A stretch of DNA of 29,732 nt from Bacteroidales bacterium (GTDB lineage: Bacteria > Bacteroidota > Bacteroidia > Bacteroidales > UBA932). A program made the position numbers and the translations under genes. The stretch spans positions 1 to 29,732 of the forward strand of contig JAILDI010000195.1 in NCBI GenBank assembly GCA_024689525.1, given 5' to 3'. The notes beneath the pieces were generated by a model. It saw only the letters and a list, made by a program, of their open reading frames with translations, was not told where the DNA came from and made no database searches. Shown here piece after piece: positions 6,564 through 14,562 of the stretch. Position 1 is the first letter of the stretch; the number at the start of each line of letters is the position of its first letter.

Positions 6564-9527
6564 TCAGAATGTGAAACGTACATCGAACGAGTAGGTCCGG
6601 CAGGAAGGATACGATCCGCCGTCGATACCCATCTTCCTGACATTGGTACCATAGGTGTTCACGTCAGGATCCCATCCGGAATAACTGGTAAGGATGAAGG
6701 CATTCGCCACAGAAGCCGTGAACATAATGTTCTTTATGGCTCTCTTGCGGAACTGGAGCATATAGGTCAGCGATACATCGGCAAGCCGCAGGTAACTGCC
6801 GTCCTCTATGTACAGGCTGGTGAATTTCTTGAAGTCACTGTTTTCGATACTGTCGAGGGCAGGATACTTGGCTCCGGGATTGTCGGGGCGCCAGGCATCG
6901 TAGTAGGCCTCACGCAGGACGTTATGCTTTGTAACGTTGGTGGCGGTTTCTACGGACTTGTTGAAATTGAAAAGGTCATTACCGTATGAACCGCTGAACG
7001 TCATCGAAAGCGTAAGTTTCTTGTACGTGAGCGAAGTGTTGAAACCGTAGATGAAATCCGGATTCGGATTGCCGATGATGGTGCGGTCTCCTTCGTCAAT
7101 GTATCCGTTGCCGTTCAGGTCATAGTAGTCCAGGCTTCCCGGGCCGCGGGGAGTTCCGCCGTTGCTCACCGGAGTACCTGTTTCGCCCTCAGGGACTATG
7201 CGCTTTACCTTATAACCGTAAAACAGTCCCATTTCATAACCCTCCATAAAGATATTCGCGGTCTGGGCACAATAGGCAGAATTGCCCACCTGGGTACCTT
7301 CGAAATACACTACATCCTTCTGCTCTGTGGGGCTTATCCAGATGGATTTCCGATCGGCCGTCTCGCTTATCGATACAATCCTATTGCGGTTGAAGGAGAT
7401 GTTTCCCCCCAGCATCCATTCGAAATTGGCGGTCTTGGCCGGTACGGTTTCTATGGTGAATTCAAAGCCTGTGTTGCGGATAGTGCCCTCGTTCACGTAG
7501 AATGAAGTCATACCCGACGTTGCGGGAATCTCCTTGGTCTGCAGGAGGTCGAAGGTCGTCTTCCTGTAGCCGTCGGCAGCAAGGCTCACCCGTCCGTTCC
7601 ATAGGCTCAGGTCCAGACCTGCGTTCAGCTGTTCGGATGTCTCCCAGCGCAAATCCGGATTGGCGAAATTGGCGGGGGTAACCGTTACGGAAGTTTCCGA
7701 AGTGTTACCCGGGTCGTGGGCGGAGATGGCGGAGATGGTATAAGTATTGGCGGTCTGATAGTCCGCGATCGACTGGTCACCGACGCGGCCCCAACCCGTG
7801 CGCAGCTTTGCCGACGATATCCACGAGCTATGGAACCAGGGCTCCTGACTGATACGCCAGGCAAAGGCGAACGAAGGGAAGAATCCCCATTTGTTCGCCC
7901 CGCTGAATTTGCTGGAGCCATCAGCACGGAACGTCGATGTGAGCACATAGCGTTCCTTATAATTATATATGGCTCGGGCCAGGAACGAAAGGGTGTGGCT
8001 CTGTACCTCGGTATAGGACTGCCTCCTGTTGGGTGCATAATTGATACAGTCGAGTCCGCCCTTGAACTGGTCGATGTTCCATCCTTCGACGGTCTGCGTG
8101 CCGATATAGTTGCTATAGAAAGTCGATCCTACAGTACCCGACAGGCCGTGCCCCCTCCAGCGCTTGTTGAACATGAGCATATTGTCCCAGTTCCAGTTGA
8201 AATACTCATAGGTGCCGAGGGCGCCAGAGGAACCAATACTGGTGGTGTTGATTGCCGATGACTTGAACTTGCGTCTTTCCGAATTGCGGTAATCCAGTCC
8301 GGCGCTGCTCTTGAAAGTAAGCCAGCTTGCCAGCTTTAATTCCGCATACAGGCTGGGCGTGATTCTGTAATCATTCCTGTCGTTGCAGAAATGGCTCTTG
8401 TCCATCCAGCGGTAAGGACTGGATTTGAGATCCTCGTCGCCGTCGTCATAATTGAGCATATCCTCGGCGTCATAATCCGCAAAGTAGGGTCGATAGGAGA
8501 TCATTGCCCTGGACAGGGACGTAGCCGATGACATCCTTCCTCCACCTGTGCTCTGAGTCATATCCGAGTGGACATGTGACAGATTGGTTCTGGATCCTAT
8601 CTTGAGGAAACTGTTCACCGTCCAGTCCAGGTTAAGCCTTGCTATATACTGCTGTACACCTGTATGGCGGATAACGCCCTGCTTGTCGTTGAATGACAGG
8701 GAGAAAGCGTAGTTGATATCCTTGGGCTTGCCGTAAATGGTGAAATTATAGCGCTGGCTGATGGCTGTACGGAGACATTCCTCCTGCCAGTCTACCGGCC
8801 TCACCTTAAGGCCCGTATGAGTGGCGGGATCTTCGTAAATCTCTTTCAGGTAAGCAGTGCTGCCGGTCTCTTCAAGGTATTGGACATACTCGTCGAAAGA
8901 CAGGACGTCAATCCTCTTGGATGGCATACTTACGTCCGTACCGGCCGTGAATCGGATTACAGGGCGGTCCCGGCGCGCCATCTTGGTAGTGATGAGCACC
9001 ACGCCGTTTGCACCGAGCGCTCCGTAGATGGCCGTTGCAGATGCATCCTTCAGTATTTCTACGCTCTGGATATCGGAGGGATTTAGGCCAAGAAGGCCGT
9101 TGAAAGACTCGTCACTTCCTCCGTTATCGGCACCTCGCGATAGCAGCGTTTCTCCGCCCTGGGAGGTGTTGAGAAGGACTCCGTCTACCACATACAACGG
9201 TTCGGAACTGCCGTTGAAAGAGGACAGGCCGCGGACTCTGACGGAAATGCCGCCGTCGGGCGAGCCTCCGTTGCGGATAATTTGCACACCGGCCGCACGG
9301 CCCTGGATCAGCTGGTCCAGTGATGCGGCCCTGGCGGCTTCTACCTCATCCACACGTATGGAAGTCACGGCACCGGTAAGGTCGCTCTTGCGCACAAGAC
9401 CATATCCCACGACTATCACCTCGTCCAGAGAGTCCAGGCGCTCAGAGAAGATGGAGGAGTCGGGAATCTGGGCAAAAGCCGTGAAGCAAAGCGGGAGGGA
9501 AAGCAGTAAAAGCAATAATTTTTTCAT
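6564..9527 (-). CDS. SusC/RagA-family TonB-dependent outer-membrane receptor
   Basis: A 987-residue TonB-dependent transporter. The ATG at 9527 is preferred to an in-frame TTG at 9542 because GGGAGG (9535-9540) lies 7 nt before it and the protein then begins with an ordinary signal peptide (MKKLLLLLLSLPLCFTAFAQ). Straight after the leader comes a TonB box and the SusC signature (DEVIVVGYG), then a plug domain (LIQGRAAGVQI, VRVRGLSSF, PLYVVDGVLL, ATAIYGALGANGVVLITTK) and a long beta-barrel ending in the aromatic FDVRFTF. The carboxypeptidase-regulatory-like domain that usually precedes the TonB box is absent. It imports oligosaccharides together with the SusD-like protein 6 bp downstream. The upstream gene's stop is 1 bp before its start. 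Confidence 0.95.
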   Translation of the reverse strand: MKKLLLLLLSLPLCFTAFAQIPDSSIFSERLDSLDEVIVVGYGLVRKSDLTGAVTSIRVDEVEAARAASLDQLIQGRAAGVQIIRNGGSPDGGISVRVRGLSSFNGSSEPLYVVDGVLLNTSQGGETLLSRGADNGGSDESFNGLLGLNPSDIQSVEILKDASATAIYGALGANGVVLITTKMARRDRPVIRFTAGTDVSMPSKRIDVLSFDEYVQYLEETGSTAYLKEIYEDPATHTGLKVRPVDWQEECLRTAISQRYNFTIYGKPKDINYAFSLSFNDKQGVIRHTGVQQYIARLNLDWTVNSFLKIGSRTNLSHVHSDMTQSTGGGRMSSATSLSRAMISYRPYFADYDAEDMLNYDDGDEDLKSSPYRWMDKSHFCNDRNDYRITPSLYAELKLASWLTFKSSAGLDYRNSERRKFKSSAINTTSIGSSGALGTYEYFNWNWDNMLMFNKRWRGHGLSGTVGSTFYSNYIGTQTVEGWNIDQFKGGLDCINYAPNRRQSYTEVQSHTLSFLARAIYNYKERYVLTSTFRADGSSKFSGANKWGFFPSFAFAWRISQEPWFHSSWISSAKLRTGWGRVGDQSIADYQTANTYTISAISAHDPGNTSETSVTVTPANFANPDLRWETSEQLNAGLDLSLWNGRVSLAADGYRKTTFDLLQTKEIPATSGMTSFYVNEGTIRNTGFEFTIETVPAKTANFEWMLGGNISFNRNRIVSISETADRKSIWISPTEQKDVVYFEGTQVGNSAYCAQTANIFMEGYEMGLFYGYKVKRIVPEGETGTPVSNGGTPRGPGSLDYYDLNGNGYIDEGDRTIIGNPNPDFIYGFNTSLTYKKLTLSMTFSGSYGNDLFNFNKSVETATNVTKHNVLREAYYDAWRPDNPGAKYPALDSIENSDFKKFTSLYIEDGSYLRLADVSLTYMLQFRKRAIKNIMFTASVANAFILTSYSGWDPDVNTYGTNVRKMGIDGGSYPSCRTYSFDVRFTF

Positions 9528-9528
9528 A

Positions 9529-11826
9529 TCATTTCCTCCCAAAAGTTAAAGAAACACCAAGCAGAACAGCTGCGCTTGCCGGGCAAGTGCCATAATCCAC
9601 ACCGGTAATCACAGGATTCCAGCGCTTGCTCTCACTCAGGGTGAGAAGGTCATAGCCGGTCACAGATACGGCAACGGATTCCACACCCTTCATATTGAGA
9701 GGAATGGAATAAGCTGCGCGGGCCCTTGACAGGCGCAGATAATCTCCCTTGCAAAGATACTTGTCCGAAATCTGCGGATCGGAGCCGCCTTCAAACAGCA
9801 ATTTGTTCAGGTCCAGTACGTCGAAACCGGAGGCCCAGGTTCCAAGCAGGTTCGCTGAGAAACGGCCGTATCGGAAACCCGTAGCGAAACTACCGTAATA
9901 CTGCGGAAGGGAATTGCCGATAATCTGACGGTCGAAACGGTTGACGATGCCGTCACCGCTCACGTCAATGGGGTTCCCGTTATCATCTGTTTTGATTCCA
10001 TAGAAAGATGCGGCGGGATAGCCTAGCACATTTGCAGTAGCGAAGGACATTTCATCGTCACTGATGGCGCAAATCTGGGAAATGTTATATGCCGCGCCGG
10101 CGGAAACGTCCCAGGTCATCTTGTCGCTCTTTAGGATAATAGCCTTCAACTCACCCTCTATGCCACGGGCGTGCGTTTGGGCGGAGCGGCTGAAATGCTC
10201 TTCCCGTGGCGCCCTTTCCCAATAATACCCTTCCTTTTTGCCGAAGCAATACCCCAGGAACGAGTCGTCGGAAAGGCGGTCGAAATAGAGTGCGGACAGG
10301 CGGATGCGGTCCTCCAGAAGGCCGAGTTCCAGTTTTGCCGTAAGTTCCTGGCCGCGAAGACGCCACAGGCCTTCGTAGAACATCCGGATGTTTTCCGTAA
10401 CGTCGGGGTATGTGCCCATTAGAAAATCGCCATAAGCGATGTAGGGCATACTTCTTTCCCTGCCGGCCTCTCCGTAAGAAGCGCTCAGTCGCAGGGTCGA
10501 TATTGCCTTGCTTCCCGGGAAGAATGCCTTTCCGGCATCGAACCAGGCATCGAAATTCTTGTACAGGCAAGGCTCGTCATCGTAGCGGGGATTGAGATCT
10601 GCACGCAGCAGGGCATTCACCCCGGCTATCCTGTCTAGCTCATAACCCGCGCTGAAATATCCGCCATAGGCAAAGGAGTTGAAACTGTACTTGTCGATGT
10701 CGGGGTCTCCGTTGTACAGGTTGAGGCCTCGTGCCCGAAGGGTATGGGTGAAGAAATCGTCACCGCTCATCGACCCGTGATTCTGCTTGAGACCGTGTGC
10801 ATCCGCTGCTGCGGCAACGCTTACGCGGTGTTTCCCGGCAAAGAAATAGTTCCAGGATAGAGTGAAATCGGCATTATAGCCGAAATCGGTATTCCCTTCA
10901 ACCGTGGCGTATCCGTTGTGGGCCTGGCCGAAAGGCGTCTGGCTGCCGTACCAAAGGAAGCGGTCCGTGTTTGAAAGGTCGCAGCCGAGGTTCAGCCTGG
11001 CCTTGAATGAGTTGGTGAAATTGGCCGAGATGTAGACGGCGCTGGTGAGCCGCTTGATCTGAGACTCGTTGTCGTAATCCTCTTTCCAGCCCTCAACGGT
11101 CTGGCCAGGGAAGAAATCGGGATTTCTCTGCAGCAGTGTGAGGCTGCTGTTGCCGAAAGATTCTGTGCTTGCAATCCTATTATTCTCTCCCATCACAAAG
11201 GCGGTGTTCATACCAAAGCCCAGGAAACTGCCAGCACGCATTTCGAAGCGGGTGCGAAGCCCGCCTGCAGTGCCGTTGTCATGGGGCTCCACCCCGTCCG
11301 TCTGGCGGAACCAGCCCGATACCTCGTATTCGGAGCGGATGGTTTTGCCGGAGAGAGACAGATAGTGGTTATGGTTGAATCCAGGGGCTGTGCCGTCTAT
11401 GCTTTGCTGGGGAAGAGTAATGCCGGCATCGGATTTCCAACGGACACGGAGATTGTCGTCGGTCTTCCTGGCTCCTGTCGTTACCAGAATAACGCCATTT
11501 GCGCCCCGGTTACCATAAATAGCCGTGGCCGAGAGGTCTGTGAGCACCTTGATGTCGGCGATGTCATAGATGTTCAGGTAGGTTAGCGACGGGTTGATTT
11601 CCACTCCGTCCACAATCCACAGCGGCTGTTGGTCTCCACGGAGGCCGATACCGCCCCTGAGCACCACGGAGAGGTCCTCTCCGCTGCTGCCGGTAATGGG
11701 ACTCACCAGCACGGAAGGAGTACTCCCGTGAAGGAGAGTCGCTGGATTGAATGGCTCCTGGGCCAGGGAAGGCAGGGCCCACAGAAGGGCCGTCAGGAGC
11801 AAAAGTCCTTTCTTAAACCGTTCCAT
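9529..11826 (-). CDS. Short SusC-like outer-membrane protein lacking a TonB box
   Basis: The ATG at 11826 follows GAGGA closely and yields a signal peptide (MERFKKGLLLLTALLWALPSLAQ), giving 765 residues. An in-frame start at 11874 would add 16 residues lying inside the upstream gene and spoil the leader. The plug shows SusC features (LRGGIGLRGDQQPLWIVDGVEIN, ATAIYGNRGANGVILVTT) and the barrel carries DVSGDGIVNRFDRQIIGNSLPQYYG, typical of SusC proteins. The mature protein begins directly at a segment that aligns with LIQGRAAGV of the neighbouring SusC. The TonB box and roughly the first 30 plug residues are therefore missing. The barrel is also shorter than the usual SusC. It has no dedicated SusD. 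It may be a passive or accessory porin or a receptor subunit; that role is inference. Confidence 0.85.
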   Translation of the reverse strand: MERFKKGLLLLTALLWALPSLAQEPFNPATLLHGSTPSVLVSPITGSSGEDLSVVLRGGIGLRGDQQPLWIVDGVEINPSLTYLNIYDIADIKVLTDLSATAIYGNRGANGVILVTTGARKTDDNLRVRWKSDAGITLPQQSIDGTAPGFNHNHYLSLSGKTIRSEYEVSGWFRQTDGVEPHDNGTAGGLRTRFEMRAGSFLGFGMNTAFVMGENNRIASTESFGNSSLTLLQRNPDFFPGQTVEGWKEDYDNESQIKRLTSAVYISANFTNSFKARLNLGCDLSNTDRFLWYGSQTPFGQAHNGYATVEGNTDFGYNADFTLSWNYFFAGKHRVSVAAAADAHGLKQNHGSMSGDDFFTHTLRARGLNLYNGDPDIDKYSFNSFAYGGYFSAGYELDRIAGVNALLRADLNPRYDDEPCLYKNFDAWFDAGKAFFPGSKAISTLRLSASYGEAGRERSMPYIAYGDFLMGTYPDVTENIRMFYEGLWRLRGQELTAKLELGLLEDRIRLSALYFDRLSDDSFLGYCFGKKEGYYWERAPREEHFSRSAQTHARGIEGELKAIILKSDKMTWDVSAGAAYNISQICAISDDEMSFATANVLGYPAASFYGIKTDDNGNPIDVSGDGIVNRFDRQIIGNSLPQYYGSFATGFRYGRFSANLLGTWASGFDVLDLNKLLFEGGSDPQISDKYLCKGDYLRLSRARAAYSIPLNMKGVESVAVSVTGYDLLTLSESKRWNPVITGVDYGTCPASAAVLLGVSLTFGRK
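9535..9540 (-). promoter_or_regulatory. Shine-Dalgarno site deciding the SusC start
   Basis: The minus strand reads GGGAGG, 7 nt before the ATG at 9527. It is embedded in the last sense codons (Gly-Arg) of the preceding SusC-like gene. A purine-rich site this strong is unusual among the genes of this window and marks 9527 rather than 9542 as the start. Confidence 0.6.
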
Positions 11827-12265
11827 AGTCCTCAAAGCTTCGTGGATCGATACCATTAACATCAACGTCCCCAACCTGTTGTAATCCCCTCTGAATAACC
11901 GTTACAGTCTTTTTCTGCCCTTCAGAAGTAATCACTATTCCTCCTCTGCGCTCGTCCAGAGTGGGGTTTTCTTCGCAGACAATCACAAGCGGGGATGTTT
12001 TCAGCACCCCCGAAGGATTTTCGAAGCCTTCCGTCTCAACGGAAAGCCAATCCCCATCTGTATCTTCTGAAACAGCAACGGTCCAACTCCGATTGGAAGT
12101 TACCTGGACGGTGTCGGTTACGGCACCGCGTCCGGACTTTGCCTTCAGGGAGACCTCACTTTTTTCCAGGTCGAGGCGCGGCTCCTCCTCCCGGAATGTC
12201 GATTTCAGACATCCCGGGAGAAGCAGCACCGCCAAGGCGGCTACAAGCAGCCCTCTTTTTTGCAT
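11813..12265 (-). CDS. Small BACON-domain lipoprotein
   Basis: A 150-residue lipoprotein (lipobox LPGC, Cys19) with a single BACON-type Ig-like domain at about residues 30-127: LDLEKSEVSLKAKSG, SNRSWTVAVSEDTDGDWLSV and KKTVTVIQRG. BACON domains occur in Bacteroidetes surface proteins and are thought to bind carbohydrate or mucin, or to space domains apart. A 20-residue tail follows the domain. It begins 7 bp after the larger BACON-containing lipoprotein and overlaps the short SusC-like gene by 14 bp, so it is part of the PUL operon. It may be the surface partner of that short SusC-like protein in place of a SusD, which is inferred from adjacency only. Confidence 0.78.
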   Translation of the reverse strand: MQKRGLLVAALAVLLLPGCLKSTFREEEPRLDLEKSEVSLKAKSGRGAVTDTVQVTSNRSWTVAVSEDTDGDWLSVETEGFENPSGVLKTSPLVIVCEENPTLDERRGGIVITSEGQKKTVTVIQRGLQQVGDVDVNGIDPRSFEDYGTV

Positions 12266-12272
12266 AGGTTAA

Positions 12273-14381
12273 TTAATTCTTGATAAGACGCACTTCGAAC
12301 ATTGCGGTCATAGCCTGGCCATTCTTTGTGGGTGACGCTCCGTTCTTCCACATAAGCATATACCATTTCGTGCCGTTAGCAGTATCAGACCAGGTGTTAT
12401 AATAACCGAGGTCGGCGAGGGCCGTGCCGTTCAGTTTCCAGGTGGTCCTGTCGAACAGGTATGACTTTGTAACATTGGCGTATGACCCGACAAAGGTGCA
12501 GAAGTCAGTCCAGTCGCCTTCTTCAGGAAGCTTCCATCCGGAAGGAGCAAAATTCTCTTTTATTGCGTGTCCATTGAACAGCCACTTCCCATCGGACGAT
12601 ATGATTACCGCAGGCGAGGATTGGGCGGAGAAGCCAGACGTCAGAACGGTCAAATCGTTACCATTTGCGAGTTTGGTTGATTTATAACCCTTGGTTACCC
12701 ATATCTTGCTACCCACCTTGACAATCGCGTTGATTTCGCCGGAAGGAGAAGTGAGAGTATACGGAGAAACAGATGCGGCGGCAATGGTGCCGGAAGGCGT
12801 AGCAGTATAAATGGCAGAGCCGTCGGCCTTTACCCAGATGGTCGAAAGAGCCGAAGAACTACCAGCGGTATAACTTACGGCCGTAGGAGTAAGAGTGTAA
12901 GCATTAACGCTGCCGCCATTGTCCAGTACCAGGCCATTTGTGTAAGTCGGTGTGCCGGAAGGTGCGGGGTATGCCACATTCACCTGAACATCCTTGTCAG
13001 CACCAAGATATTCCTTGGTGATTCTGGCAATCAGCTCATCACTTGAATTCTTTACATCATATATGTAAGAAGTCGCAAAATCTATTGCAGTCACATCAAC
13101 GCTGTAGTATGCTGCCGCTGCGGCCACAAATTTTGCCTGGGAGACGGCCACGCTGTACTTGGCACCCTCAGTGGTCTTGAATACCACGGCGCCGCTACGG
13201 GCTGCACCGGAATTGGCCTCTGCGGTCAAAGTAACAGACTCTCCGCCGGTGCCGCTAGATGTGCTCAATGAAATCCAGTCCGGCTTGCTTTCCACGGTCC
13301 AGTCGGAATTGGCCAGGATTGTGAAAGCTGCTGCGGCACCGCCTTCGGCCGGGAATTCATCCACGGAGGAGACGCTAGCTTTTACGTAGGGGACGTTGAT
13401 TCCCTGGCGGATGTGCTTGACGGCTCCGGCGTCTGTAACAGAACTAACGGTTTTGTCTGTCCAGATGTTCTTGGTGAAGGAATTGCCGTCTTTATCGGTG
13501 AAAGTAAGGCTAAGGCCCTTTGTAACGTTGAAATGACCCACAGTGAGTTTCATCTTCATCGGTTCGGTACCCCTCAGTTCAATGTAATCCTTGCTGTCTT
13601 CCTTCAAGGTAACATTGAGTTTGTAATAAGCAGATGCGCTCTGATTGGTAACAGTCATCACACCGGTGGAGGCGTCGATAACGCCTTTTGCGGAGAGCCA
13701 GTTGTTCTGAGCAAATACATCGGTTGCAGGTTCCTTGAAGGCCACGACCACCTGTTTAATGGTTCCATAACCGTAAAGGTCGAATTCCAACAGTGGAAGA
13801 ACCGGCTTGAAGTGAAGCGTCACAGGATCACTGTCGTTTGCCGGAGCATCTGCAGAAGCATAGAAGAACTGGAAGGTGTTGTTGCTGTATGATTCTCCGG
13901 TTGTAGGGTCGAAGATGAATGTGGCTCCGCTGTTGATATTCACAGGGAAGAAGCGATAATCAGTAACATCAGCATTGGCTGCAGCGCCGGTAAAACCGAT
14001 GTCATCATTTTTATTCAGCTTGGCTGCATAAGCCGCTTGATAGGGATAGTAAGCATAGTACTTATCCGATGCAGTAACTTTATCTCCTGCGGCATTAAAT
14101 ACCGCAGAGGCGCCTCCGCTGGCTGTTTCATAGGCAAGATTGGTGCTTACCGAAACACCAGCCGCAGCGCTGTTGGCCACACTGAACACCGAGATCTGGT
14201 CTCCGGAATCCCAGGAGTTGTCGCCTGCGTCTGTGGTCACTTTGGTGAATCCGGCGACAAATGATACTTCACCTTTTTCAGGAGTATTGTCTTGAACCTG
14301 TTCCTCGACGGGCTTGATCTCCTGCTTTGCGCATCCTGCAATCATAAGGATTGCGCCCAATATGCTTAAATACTTTTTCAT
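12273..14381 (-). CDS. Surface lipoprotein with fimbrillin-like, BACON and FISUMP-like domains
   Basis: The chosen start (14381) gives MKKYLSILGAILMIAGC, a clear lipoprotein signal (lipobox IAGC, Cys17), and 702 residues. Upstream in-frame starts at 14417 and 14486 would hide that signal and overlap the small gene before it. Residues 38-330 resemble the Mfa-like/fimbrillin family (TKVTTDAGDNSWDSGDQISVF, SDKYYAYYPY). Residues 335-418 form a BACON domain (ILANSDWTVESKPDWISLS). The C-terminal part from about 605 resembles a FISUMP-type domain (FAPSGWKLPEEGDWTDF, ending FEVRLIKN). The composition is rich in Ala, Ser, Thr and Val, typical of surface beta-sandwich proteins. In a PUL it is probably a glycan-binding surface protein or adhesin. 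A fimbrial subunit is the alternative, but no other fimbrial genes are nearby. Confidence 0.75.
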   Translation of the reverse strand: MKKYLSILGAILMIAGCAKQEIKPVEEQVQDNTPEKGEVSFVAGFTKVTTDAGDNSWDSGDQISVFSVANSAAAGVSVSTNLAYETASGGASAVFNAAGDKVTASDKYYAYYPYQAAYAAKLNKNDDIGFTGAAANADVTDYRFFPVNINSGATFIFDPTTGESYSNNTFQFFYASADAPANDSDPVTLHFKPVLPLLEFDLYGYGTIKQVVVAFKEPATDVFAQNNWLSAKGVIDASTGVMTVTNQSASAYYKLNVTLKEDSKDYIELRGTEPMKMKLTVGHFNVTKGLSLTFTDKDGNSFTKNIWTDKTVSSVTDAGAVKHIRQGINVPYVKASVSSVDEFPAEGGAAAAFTILANSDWTVESKPDWISLSTSSGTGGESVTLTAEANSGAARSGAVVFKTTEGAKYSVAVSQAKFVAAAAAYYSVDVTAIDFATSYIYDVKNSSDELIARITKEYLGADKDVQVNVAYPAPSGTPTYTNGLVLDNGGSVNAYTLTPTAVSYTAGSSSALSTIWVKADGSAIYTATPSGTIAAASVSPYTLTSPSGEINAIVKVGSKIWVTKGYKSTKLANGNDLTVLTSGFSAQSSPAVIISSDGKWLFNGHAIKENFAPSGWKLPEEGDWTDFCTFVGSYANVTKSYLFDRTTWKLNGTALADLGYYNTWSDTANGTKWYMLMWKNGASPTKNGQAMTAMFEVRLIKN

Positions 14382-14394
14382 AGTCTCTCGGATG

Positions 14395-14541
14395 TTATTC
14401 AGTGTCAATTTCTTCATAGTAGTAATCTTCGAGATCGTCAGGGCCGATATTCTGCGTGTCGGCCGGAGATCCAAGGATGCCGGCATTGAGCGACAGCATC
14501 AGCACTTCGGTTTCGGGGGGTAAGTAAAGGTCTTTTTTCAT
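14395..14541 (-). CDS. 48-residue small protein of unknown function
   Basis: A short minus-strand frame with ATG at 14541 and TAA at 14395 lies between the lyase stop (14563) and the fimbrillin-like start (14381), filling an otherwise empty gap. The protein starts MKKDLYLPPETEVLMLSL, continues with a Gly/Ser/Pro/Ala linker, and ends in a strongly acidic, tyrosine-containing tail (DDLEDYYYEEIDTE). This resembles the many short Bacteroidales proteins with an N-terminal K-x-Y-x-x-P-E-x-E-V-like segment and an acidic tail. No signal peptide is present. No function is known to me. It is 21 bp after the lyase gene and 13 bp before the lipoprotein start, so it is transcribed with them. The next gene also begins MKKYL, but in another frame. 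Confidence 0.55.
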   Translation of the reverse strand: MKKDLYLPPETEVLMLSLNAGILGSPADTQNIGPDDLEDYYYEEIDTE

Positions 14542-14562
14542 AGTGTATGGAATTATTGATGA

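Noticed and set aside
14382..14486. N-terminal extension of the fimbrillin-like lipoprotein
   Set aside because: Starting earlier would bury the lipobox and overlap the 48-residue gene; MKKYLSILGAILMIAGC is a normal lipoprotein leader.
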